Shown piece after piece: positions 36,092 through 43,489 of a stretch of DNA of 64,000 nucleotides. The translations under genes were made by a program, and so were the position numbers. The notes under the pieces were generated by a model. That model did not search any database and had not been told where the DNA came from. It saw only the letters and a program-made list of their open reading frames with translations. This DNA is from Granulosicoccus sp036478595 (GTDB lineage: Bacteria; Pseudomonadota; Gammaproteobacteria; Granulosicoccales; Granulosicoccaceae), in assembly GCA_036478595.1 (NCBI GenBank), contig JAZGEF010000073.1:181150-245149 (forward strand). The letters are read 5' to 3'. Position 1 is the stretch's first letter. Each line of letters starts with the position of its first letter.

Positions 36092-38044
36092 ATGACTGAT
36101 ATCAAAACCGAATCAATGCCGTTTCAGGCAGAAGTTAGCCAGCTTCTGCAACTGATGATCCATTCGCTTTACAGCAACCAAGAAATTTTTTTGCGGGAGC
36201 TTATCTCTAACGCATCTGATGCTTGTGACAAGCTGCGTTTTGAAGCAATAGCCGACAGTAGCTTGTTGGAAGACAACAGTGATTTGGCTATCACCGTATC
36301 GTTTGATAGTGAGGCTAATACCGTCACTGTAAATGACAACGGCATTGGCATGGACCGCGATGATGTCATTAACAACATTGGTACTATTGCAAAATCAGGT
36401 ACAAAAGCGTTTCTCGAATCTCTTACTGGTGATCAAAAAGCCGATGCTCAGCTTATTGGTCAGTTTGGTGTTGGTTTTTACTCCGCATTTGTTGTTGCTG
36501 ACAAGGTGCAGCTGAACACTCGTAAGGCAGGCTCTAATAGCGATCAAGGTATTAGTTGGGAGTCGGATGCGTCGGGTGGTTATACGCTAAGCGAAATTGA
36601 TATGCCGTTACGTGGCACGACAGTCGTGTTGCATCTTAAGGCTGACGCAAAAGAATTTGCAGATAATTTTCGCTTGCGCCATGTCGTCAAAAAATACTCT
36701 GATCACATAACGTTCCCAATCATGATGCTTGAGCAGGTAGCGCCGCTAACTGATGAGCAGGTGGAGGCAGGGGAAGTGCAGGCCGCTGCACAGTTAGAGC
36801 AAGTTAATGCAGCTTCAGCCCTTTGGACTAAGCCAAAATCTGAAATTACCGATGATGATTATCAAGAATTTTATAAGCAAGTTTGCCAAGATTATGAAGC
36901 GCCACTGACGTGGGCACATAATAGGGTAGAAGGTAATCTCGAATACACATCGTTACTCTATATTCCAGCTAAAGCGCCTTTCGATTTATACGATGCATCG
37001 ATGCAGCGTAACGGCATAAAGTTGTTTGTGCAGCGCGTGTTTATCATGGACGAAGCAGAAAAGCTGATGCCGCGTTATTTGCGTTTTGTTCGAGGCTTAG
37101 TTGATAGCAACGACCTACCGTTAAATGTGTCTCGAGAGATTCTGCAAAACAACAAAATCATTGAATCGATCCGCAAGGCTTCCGCCAAAAGAGTGCTGTC
37201 ACTTCTAGAAAGTCTTGCCGACAAAGAACCCGAAAGATACAAAACCTTCTGGGCAGAATTCGGCGGCTGCCTTAAAGAGGCGCCTGGTGAAGATCATGCC
37301 AATAAGGAGCAAGTGGCTAAGCTGTATCGATTTAACTCAACTAACAATAGCGATGCATCTGTGCAGACTAGCTTGGATGATTACATTAGCCGAATGCAGC
37401 CTGGCCAGGACAAAATTTATTACATTACTGCTGACAGCTTATCAGCAGCTAGCAATAGCCCACATCTGGAAATTTTCAGAGAAAAAGGCATCGAAGTTGT
37501 ACTGATGCATGATCGAGTTGACGAGTGGATGATGACTTATCTAAGCGACTACGAGCAAAAGCCTTTTGTCTCGGTTGCCAAGGGTGATCTTGACCTGGCA
37601 GGCGTGGGTAAAGATTCAAGCGAAACAGAATCTGAGAAAGCTGCGAGTGAGAAAAGACTGGCCGATGCTGAGCCGCTGATCAAGCGCATTAATGCGATAC
37701 TTGAGGCCGACACCAGCGAAGTCAGAGCTTCTACAAGGCTTACCAGTTCGCCAGCTTGTGTGGTACTGGCTGAGCACGAGATGGCGCTGCATATGCAACA
37801 ATTGCTCAAACAAGCAGGGCATGAAGTGCCGGATAGCAAGCCTATACTAGAGGTTAACCCCGAGCACCCCATTTTGGCCCTGCTGGATCAGGAGCAAGAC
37901 GAGGAGCGATTTGCTGACTGGTCTCGTTTGTTGCTTGATCAGGCCTTATTGGCAGAAGGTGGGCAGCTTGAGGACGGGGCTGGATTTGTCAAGCGCATGA
38001 ATGAGCTATTTTTGGCTATGGGCCAATCAAGCAAACAATCATAG
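36092..38044 (+). CDS. htpG: molecular chaperone HtpG (Hsp90)
   Basis: A 650-residue bacterial Hsp90. The N-terminal ATPase has FLRELISNASDACDKLRFEA, NDNGIGMDRDDVINNIGTIA, GQFGVGFYSAFVVADKV and GTTVVLHLK. The middle domain has LPLNVSREILQNN and the conserved arginine region. The C-terminal dimerisation domain follows (LTSSPACVVLAEHEM, LEVNPEHPIL). I looked for a sigma-32 type promoter in the 150 bp upstream and found only a partial CTTGAA at 35992, so heat regulation is not shown by sequence. Confidence 0.97.
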   Translation: MTDIKTESMPFQAEVSQLLQLMIHSLYSNQEIFLRELISNASDACDKLRFEAIADSSLLEDNSDLAITVSFDSEANTVTVNDNGIGMDRDDVINNIGTIAKSGTKAFLESLTGDQKADAQLIGQFGVGFYSAFVVADKVQLNTRKAGSNSDQGISWESDASGGYTLSEIDMPLRGTTVVLHLKADAKEFADNFRLRHVVKKYSDHITFPIMMLEQVAPLTDEQVEAGEVQAAAQLEQVNAASALWTKPKSEITDDDYQEFYKQVCQDYEAPLTWAHNRVEGNLEYTSLLYIPAKAPFDLYDASMQRNGIKLFVQRVFIMDEAEKLMPRYLRFVRGLVDSNDLPLNVSREILQNNKIIESIRKASAKRVLSLLESLADKEPERYKTFWAEFGGCLKEAPGEDHANKEQVAKLYRFNSTNNSDASVQTSLDDYISRMQPGQDKIYYITADSLSAASNSPHLEIFREKGIEVVLMHDRVDEWMMTYLSDYEQKPFVSVAKGDLDLAGVGKDSSETESEKAASEKRLADAEPLIKRINAILEADTSEVRASTRLTSSPACVVLAEHEMALHMQQLLKQAGHEVPDSKPILEVNPEHPILALLDQEQDEERFADWSRLLLDQALLAEGGQLEDGAGFVKRMNELFLAMGQSSKQS

Positions 38045-38135
38045 GTTGGCAAAAAAAAATGGTGGATCGGCTTGGCGGGCTGCGGCTGAACGGCTAGACT
38101 ATAGCGATTGGACCTTTTAGATGAACTTGAACTAG

Positions 38136-38732
38136 ATGAACGTCATGAGAATCAAACTGTTATTGGTTGGCATCTTACTGGCTGCGGTACAGTCAACTTC
38201 AATGGCTGAAGGCGACGTGGTCGAAGGCCAGAAACTGGCTCACACGTGCCTAGGTTGCCATGGTGTTAAGCATTACGTCAACACATACCCTACTTATCAT
38301 GTGCCACGTATCGCCGGACAGCACGAAATCTACATTGTAGCGGCACTAAAGGCATACCGCTCAAAGCAACGCCCGCATAAAACCATGCAGGCTAATGCCA
38401 GCGACCTAACAGATCAAAACATGGAAGACGTAGCCGCGTATTTTGCAAGCCTGGGTGCAGATGCCAAGGGTTCTTCAAAAATAGAGGATGAACCGCTAGC
38501 TGCTACTTGCATGACTTGCCACGGCCCAGGCGGCTTATCAACAATTACAGCAAATCCAATATTGGCTGGCCAATATAAGAGCTATATCAAGCAAGCGCTT
38601 GAATCTTATCGCGCAGCTGATCGTAAAAACCCAATTATGGGTGGTTTTGCATCAGCGTTGAGTGATGAAGATATCGGCAAATTGGCCGAGTATTTTTCAG
38701 CCCATAATGGGCCATTGCGCACCGCCGATTAG
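38136..38732 (+). CDS. dihaem cytochrome c4-type protein
   Basis: 198 residues with a signal peptide (LLLVGILLAAVQSTSMA) and two haem c motifs, CLGCH (38-42) and CMTCH (125-129), one per domain. Likely axial methionines are in HKTMQ (about 84) and NPIMGG (about 168). The two-domain layout with ILAGQYKSYIKQALESYRAA fits cytochrome c4, a periplasmic carrier to terminal oxidases. The 3' end overlaps the convergent YcgL gene by 4 bp. Confidence 0.92.
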   Translation: MNVMRIKLLLVGILLAAVQSTSMAEGDVVEGQKLAHTCLGCHGVKHYVNTYPTYHVPRIAGQHEIYIVAALKAYRSKQRPHKTMQANASDLTDQNMEDVAAYFASLGADAKGSSKIEDEPLAATCMTCHGPGGLSTITANPILAGQYKSYIKQALESYRAADRKNPIMGGFASALSDEDIGKLAEYFSAHNGPLRTAD

Positions 38733-39013
38733 TCAGGCTTGTTCTTAATAGCTTGTTGAGCTATTGTCGCGATTTGATCCTCGATATCACGCGGCATTTG
38801 AATATGAAAACCCTGTGATTCGATGTTGCTAATGACGGTGGTGGGGTCTTCTTGGCCTAGCTTACGATCGCTAGTTAGCATAAAGCTCAAGGCGAGCTCG
38901 GGTTCACCCATTTGCTGTGCAACAGCATCGGGCAATTCGCATTTGTCGATGGTATTGGGCAAATACAGGTACAAGCCATCTTTTTTAGAACTGCGGTAAA
39001 CGTAGGTGTGCAT
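38729..39013 (-). CDS. YcgL domain-containing protein
   Basis: 94 residues from ATG 39013 (MHTYVYRSSKKDGLYLYLPN), which is the family start; the frame extends 18 codons further but would overlap hslR more deeply. The sequence contains the YcgL signature of gammaproteobacteria (LPNTIDKCELPDAVAQQMGE, SFMLTSDRKLGQEDPTTVIS). Function is unknown; in E. coli the gene lies near minCDE, which is not the case here. Confidence 0.9.
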   Translation of the reverse strand: MHTYVYRSSKKDGLYLYLPNTIDKCELPDAVAQQMGEPELALSFMLTSDRKLGQEDPTTVISNIESQGFHIQMPRDIEDQIATIAQQAIKNKPD

Positions 39014-39088
39014 GGTGAATTGCAAGCTTGAGTGGCGAGTGGTAAGGATAACCACATAGTGAGGCAAAATCAGTCTGACATTGAAAAA

Positions 39089-39505
39089 ATGCGGCTAGAT
39101 AAGTGGCTTTGGGCGGCTCGATTTTTTAAAACGCGATCATTGGCCACAGAGGCCATAGGTAAAAACCAAATTAAAGTCGGCGGTCAACGAGTGAAACCGT
39201 CGCGCAATATAGCCATAGGCGATACCGTGTTGGTTGAAAAACCGCCGTATCAGCAAGAGCTTACGATTATTGGTTTGTCAGAACAGCGGCGCCCGGCGAA
39301 GGAGGCGCAACTATTGTTTGAAGAGCTGCAGTCAAGCATAGAGCTGCGCGAAACTCTGGCTAATCAGTTACGTGTTGAACGACAGATGAATCCACGCTTT
39401 GTCAGTGATGGAAAGCCGAGCAAAAAACAACGCCGGCAAATAATTCGTTTTCAAAATGTACAGGACGCAACTGCTGATCCTGATAGTGATCCAAACAATG
39501 ATTAA
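39089..39505 (+). CDS. hslR: RNA-binding S4-domain protein, Hsp15 (HslR)
   Basis: 138 residues from ATG 39089 with an N-terminal S4 domain (MRLDKWLWAARFFKTRSLAT, EAIGKNQIKVGGQRVKPSR) and a basic C-terminus (GKPSKKQRRQI). Hsp15 binds free 50S subunits that carry a nascent chain and recycles them after heat stress. GTG 39059 is an alternative start. It is divergent from the YcgL gene and 18 bp before pcnB. Confidence 0.92.
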   Translation: MRLDKWLWAARFFKTRSLATEAIGKNQIKVGGQRVKPSRNIAIGDTVLVEKPPYQQELTIIGLSEQRRPAKEAQLLFEELQSSIELRETLANQLRVERQMNPRFVSDGKPSKKQRRQIIRFQNVQDATADPDSDPNND

Positions 39506-39523
39506 TGATCTATCGAGCCTATC

Positions 39524-41434
39524 TTGAGTATTCAACCTAAAGCAAAAGTTGCGAAGAAAAAACCTGTGGTGCCAAAAGTCGTGGCACAAAAAACTGTCGC
39601 CAAGAAGGCTGCTGCTAAGAAAAGCGCCTCTAAGCAGGTTGCCGCAAAGGAAACTGTGGCCAAGAAAGTGGCCAAGAAAAAGGCCAAGAAAAAGGCCAAG
39701 AAAAAGGCCAAGAAAAAGGCTGCGCCAGCGAAGATTAAGAAGGTAGAGGCTGAATCGCCAAAAGCAGTGAAGCCAACAGTTGCAAAGCAAGATGCAGCTA
39801 CATCTACAGTGGCCAAAGCCTTGATAGTGCCGCCGTCGAGACATTCAGTTTCACGCAACTCGATTGGCAGAAATGCGCTGAAAGTGCTTACCCGACTTCA
39901 TCAAGAAGGCTATGCCTCCTACTTAGTGGGTGGTGGTGTGCGCGATGCTCTTGTAGGTATTCAGCCAAAAGATTTCGATGTGGCTACCAATGCCAGCCCC
40001 GAACAGGTGAAAGAGTGTTTCAAAAATTCACGCATTATCGGCAGACGGTTTAGGCTGGTGCATGTGGTGTTTGGTCGAGATGTGATTGAAGTGGCCACCT
40101 TTCGTGCGGCTCACGATAAAGGTGATGGTGGCGAAACCGAAGAGTCATCTGGCAGAATCGTTCGGGATAATGTTTTTGGCACCATAGACGAAGACGCCAT
40201 GCGCCGTGATTTCTCAGTAAACGCCTTGTACTACAACATCGCTGATGATTCCGTCGTAGATTATTGCGGCGGCTTAAAAGATATCGATAAAAAATTGTTT
40301 AAGTTAATAGGTGATCCGCAAGTGCGTTGCGAAGAAGATCCAGTTCGAGTGTTACGCGCTGTGCGCTTAGCATCAAAACTTAAATTCGAAATACATGAAG
40401 ATACCTTAGCGGCAATGAACAAAACTGCGCACCTACTTGCGCATACACCCCCCGCTAGATTGTTTGAAGAGGTGCTCAAGTTATTTCAAGGCGGCTATGC
40501 ACAGCGTAGTTTCAACGCCATTAGAGAACATGATCTGCTCCAGTACCTATTTCCTATGCTGTCTGAACGCTTAGAGGACGAAGACGAAGAGATAATCCAA
40601 ATGTTGGATGCAGCGCTAAGCAATACCGATAAACGCGTTGCGCAGAACAAGCCAATTACTCCTGCGTATCTATTGGCGTTCATGCTTTGGCCAGAGATTG
40701 AAGAACAAGCCACCGCACTTGTCGCCTCTGGCAACCCAGCTAATGAAGCGTTGCATACGGCAACTGATCGAGTCCTGGCAGAACAACTCCAGGTCATCTC
40801 CATTCCGCGTCGTTTCTCAGAGATGATGCGCGAGATCTGGTTGCTTCAACCACGGCTGGAGCATGCTCAAGGCAATCGCGCACTAAAGTTAATGGAAGAT
40901 CGTCGTTTTAGAGCGGCATATGATTTCCTTTGCTTGCGTGCAGGAGTTGATGAGCGCCTAGAGGCATTGGCTGATTGGTGGACAAGGATCCAAGAAGTTA
41001 GCGGTGATAAACAGCAAAGTGAATTAAAAAATAAGCCTCGTGTGGACAGTATATGGGGTGCTGGTAGCGATACCGCGCCGGAGCCACACCGAGGCAATAG
41101 AAACCATGGCAAGCGACCTCAAGGTAAAAAGGTCCACGGCAAGAGAACTCAGGGCAGAAGGCCTCAAGGGGAGCGATCTCACGACGGCAATGCAAATGGT
41201 AACTCAGGCAACACTCATGCTCATTCCCAGGGCAATTCCCAAGGTGGCGAGGGTAATGCTCAGAGTGGCCAGGGTAATGGACAGGCGGGCGGCGCTCACG
41301 GCAAAAAACCTCAGGGTAAAAAGCGTTGGGCGAGGCGGAGAAGGTCGGGTCCGAAAAATTCCCAAGGCGGCGGTAATAGCGACGGTGGCGGCAATAACAG
41401 CGGTGGCGGCAACGGAAATCAAGCCAGTAATTAG
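39524..41434 (+). CDS. pcnB: poly(A) polymerase I with long disordered N- and C-terminal tails
   Basis: The 636-residue product starts at TTG 39524. Residues about 105-500 are a normal PcnB: LVGGGVRDALVGIQPKDFDV with catalytic Asp150/Asp152, RNSRIIGRRFRLVHV-like segment, RRDFSVNALYYN, EDPVRVLRAVRLASKL and the RNA-binding end RRFSEMMREIWLLQPRL. PcnB adds 3' poly(A) tails and promotes RNA decay. Unusual are an N-terminal 100-residue Lys/Ala extension like histone H1 tails, and a C-terminal 100-residue tail rich in Gly, Asn, Gln and His with basic clusters (KKPQGKKRWARRRR). E. coli PcnB has neither at this scale. folK follows by 2 bp. Confidence 0.93.
   Translation: MSIQPKAKVAKKKPVVPKVVAQKTVAKKAAAKKSASKQVAAKETVAKKVAKKKAKKKAKKKAKKKAAPAKIKKVEAESPKAVKPTVAKQDAATSTVAKALIVPPSRHSVSRNSIGRNALKVLTRLHQEGYASYLVGGGVRDALVGIQPKDFDVATNASPEQVKECFKNSRIIGRRFRLVHVVFGRDVIEVATFRAAHDKGDGGETEESSGRIVRDNVFGTIDEDAMRRDFSVNALYYNIADDSVVDYCGGLKDIDKKLFKLIGDPQVRCEEDPVRVLRAVRLASKLKFEIHEDTLAAMNKTAHLLAHTPPARLFEEVLKLFQGGYAQRSFNAIREHDLLQYLFPMLSERLEDEDEEIIQMLDAALSNTDKRVAQNKPITPAYLLAFMLWPEIEEQATALVASGNPANEALHTATDRVLAEQLQVISIPRRFSEMMREIWLLQPRLEHAQGNRALKLMEDRRFRAAYDFLCLRAGVDERLEALADWWTRIQEVSGDKQQSELKNKPRVDSIWGAGSDTAPEPHRGNRNHGKRPQGKKVHGKRTQGRRPQGERSHDGNANGNSGNTHAHSQGNSQGGEGNAQSGQGNGQAGGAHGKKPQGKKRWARRRRSGPKNSQGGGNSDGGGNNSGGGNGNQASN
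39671..39718 (+). repeat. four tandem copies of a 12-bp Lys/Ala codon repeat
   Basis: GCCAAGAAAAAG is repeated four times without change inside the pcnB N-terminal tail, encoding Ala-Lys-Lys-Lys units. Such identical tandem units can change copy number by slippage while keeping the frame. Confidence 0.9.
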
Positions 41435-41436
41435 TC

Positions 41437-41946
41437 GTGGCCCTTACTGATACACCATCTACTCAGGTATTTATTGGCCTGGGTAGCAATATGAATGAGC
41501 CGTTGGTTCAACTTAAAGGTGCACTCGCTGCGCTAAGAAGCACACCTGGCCTCACCAATATTTCATGTTCATCTGTGTATCAAACAACGCCTATGGGTCC
41601 CGCGGATCAACTTGACTACATCAATGCGGTGGTTCAATGCGATACGACACTATCTGCAAGCCGTTTGCTGGACCGAATGCAATTGATTGAAAACCGGGCC
41701 GGCAGGGTCAAAGACAGGCAATGGGGGCCGCGGTCCTTAGATCTGGATTTGTTGTTGTATGGGCAACAAGTTATCAACACGCTCCGGCTCACAGTGCCTC
41801 ATGCGGGTATCGCGGAGCGTTCGTTCGTGTTGTATCCCCTCGCTGATTTAGCGCCGTCATTGGATATACCGGGTAAAGGCAAGTTAAGCGATCTTCTTGA
41901 TCGCTGTCCACAACTGGGCATCTCGCAACTACAATCATCATTATGA
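41437..41946 (+). CDS. folK: 2-amino-4-hydroxy-6-hydroxymethyldihydropteridine pyrophosphokinase
   Basis: FolK transfers pyrophosphate from ATP to the pterin in folate synthesis. The 169-residue frame begins with GTG 41437 and shows FIGLGSNMNEPLVQL, SVYQTTPMGPADQLDYINAV, and the signature RQWGPRSLDLDLLLYG. It follows pcnB, as in E. coli, and overlaps the next gene by 4 bp. Confidence 0.96.
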   Translation: MALTDTPSTQVFIGLGSNMNEPLVQLKGALAALRSTPGLTNISCSSVYQTTPMGPADQLDYINAVVQCDTTLSASRLLDRMQLIENRAGRVKDRQWGPRSLDLDLLLYGQQVINTLRLTVPHAGIAERSFVLYPLADLAPSLDIPGKGKLSDLLDRCPQLGISQLQSSL

Positions 41947-42581
41947 AAAAGCAATTTATTGCAGTTGAAGGGCCGATCGGTGTGGGTAAATCCACATTGG
42001 CTAACTTATTAGCAGATGCAGGCAGTGCGTATTACCTGCATGACACCGAAAACACAAATCCGTATTTGCCCGCGTTTTACACGCAGGGTAATTCAATGGC
42101 GTTTCATACACAGATGCATTTTCTAATGTCTCGATTGCAGGTGCTAGAAAACCCAGCGGTGGTCAACCCGGTTCAGCCAATTGTTGCTGACTTTATGCTG
42201 GAAAAAGATCGCTTGTTTGCAGAACTGACGCTAGATGAGCAAGAGTGGTGGATGTATACAGGCCTGTATGAGCGAATGACGGCCAATTGCCCAAAGCCCG
42301 ATTTTGTTATCTATTTGCAGGCGCCTTTGTCGCGGTTAATTCAGCGAATTGAAAAGCGAGGTATCGCAGACGAGCAGCGTATTGGCAGCCACTATCTGCA
42401 ACAGGTGATTGATCAGTACGAGCAGTTTTTTCATAACTACACCAGCACACCGCTACTAATCGTAAACGCAAGTGACATCAACTTGGTTGATAATTCATCT
42501 GATATTAGTGCTCTGCTGAGCCAAATTGGTAGTATCGATGGTGGTCGACATTTCTACAATCCGAGCATCACAAGCGCCTGA
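41943..42581 (+). CDS. deoxynucleoside kinase
   Basis: 212 residues with P-loop FIAVEGPIGVGKSTLANLL, a DFMLEKDRLFA segment (the ERS/DRS-like region of the family), and the lid RLIQRIEKRG. Deoxynucleoside kinases phosphorylate deoxyadenosine/deoxyguanosine or related nucleosides for salvage. The gene overlaps folK by 4 bp, a common linkage in gammaproteobacteria (folK-dNK-panB); panB is not next here. Confidence 0.9.
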   Translation: MKKQFIAVEGPIGVGKSTLANLLADAGSAYYLHDTENTNPYLPAFYTQGNSMAFHTQMHFLMSRLQVLENPAVVNPVQPIVADFMLEKDRLFAELTLDEQEWWMYTGLYERMTANCPKPDFVIYLQAPLSRLIQRIEKRGIADEQRIGSHYLQQVIDQYEQFFHNYTSTPLLIVNASDINLVDNSSDISALLSQIGSIDGGRHFYNPSITSA

Positions 42582-42777
42582 TCAATACCCCGCATGAGCC
42601 TAGCTGACAAAAAAGCGACGGGTTACTCTTAAGTGGACCTGAAACGAACCTTAATATCGTCGGTTTCAGAACAGCTAAAGCTGCAATTTGATCATTATTG
42701 AATGGATCGCTTGTATTTATTGCATTCAACCCGCTCGATAGGCGAAAATACAGCTTAGTAAGCTAATGGATTGAAAT

Positions 42778-43485
42778 ATGTCGGAAAGACAAAAACTGCG
42801 AATCGCCCTGCTCGAAGACAATCCAGATCAGGCGTCGCGCGTGTCTGGTTGGATTGAAGACAGAGATTATCACTGTGGGGTGTTCGCAACAGCCGATGAC
42901 TTCCAGCGAGCGTTCCGAAAGTCTAGCTACGATGTAGTGGTGTTGGATTGGGAACTACAATCTGGCAGCTCAGGCTTAGAAGTGCTGCATTGGATACGCA
43001 AAACACTCACTAGCGATATCCCAATTATTTTTGTCACCGCCCGCCAGGCTGAAGAAGACATCGTTACCGCATTACAAGCCGGCGCCGATGACTACTTAGC
43101 AAAACCGGTTCGGCAACACGAGCTGCTTGCCAGGCTTTATGCTTTGGCTCGTCGTGCGCAACCCGAAACTGAAATCCTCGAATGCCCACCTTACACGTTT
43201 GATACATCAAACAGACAAGTGCTGCTAACCGGTGAGCAAATCAAACTGACCGAAAAAGAATACGAACTGGCGTTGTTTTTATTTCGCAATCGCGGTCGTG
43301 TGTTGTCGCGCCAACATTTGCTGACATCTGTTTGGGGCACATCTGCCGAACTGAACACGCGAACAGTCGATACTCACGCAAGCCGTTTGCGTAAAAAACT
43401 TAAGTTGTTAGCATCTGAACGATGGAAGCTTACCTCTGTCTATCAGCACGGCTATCGTCTTGAGGAACACACCAGCAACGACTAA
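42778..43485 (+). CDS. OmpR/PhoB-family response regulator
   Basis: 235 residues: a receiver domain with Asp57 in VVVLDWELQ, Thr in FVTARQ, and Lys in YLAKPVRQHE, followed by a winged helix (IKLTEKEYELALFLFRNRGR, then VDTHASRLRKKLKLLASERW). It lies 4 bp before a CHASE2 sensor kinase and is its probable partner. The 196-bp gap upstream holds no gene. Confidence 0.93.
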   Translation: MSERQKLRIALLEDNPDQASRVSGWIEDRDYHCGVFATADDFQRAFRKSSYDVVVLDWELQSGSSGLEVLHWIRKTLTSDIPIIFVTARQAEEDIVTALQAGADDYLAKPVRQHELLARLYALARRAQPETEILECPPYTFDTSNRQVLLTGEQIKLTEKEYELALFLFRNRGRVLSRQHLLTSVWGTSAELNTRTVDTHASRLRKKLKLLASERWKLTSVYQHGYRLEEHTSND

Positions 43486-43489
43486 CTAG

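Noticed and set aside
39671..39718. Regular short repeat resembling an array
   Set aside because: The 12-bp units are contiguous, without spacers, and inside a coding frame; this is not a CRISPR array. None was seen in the window.
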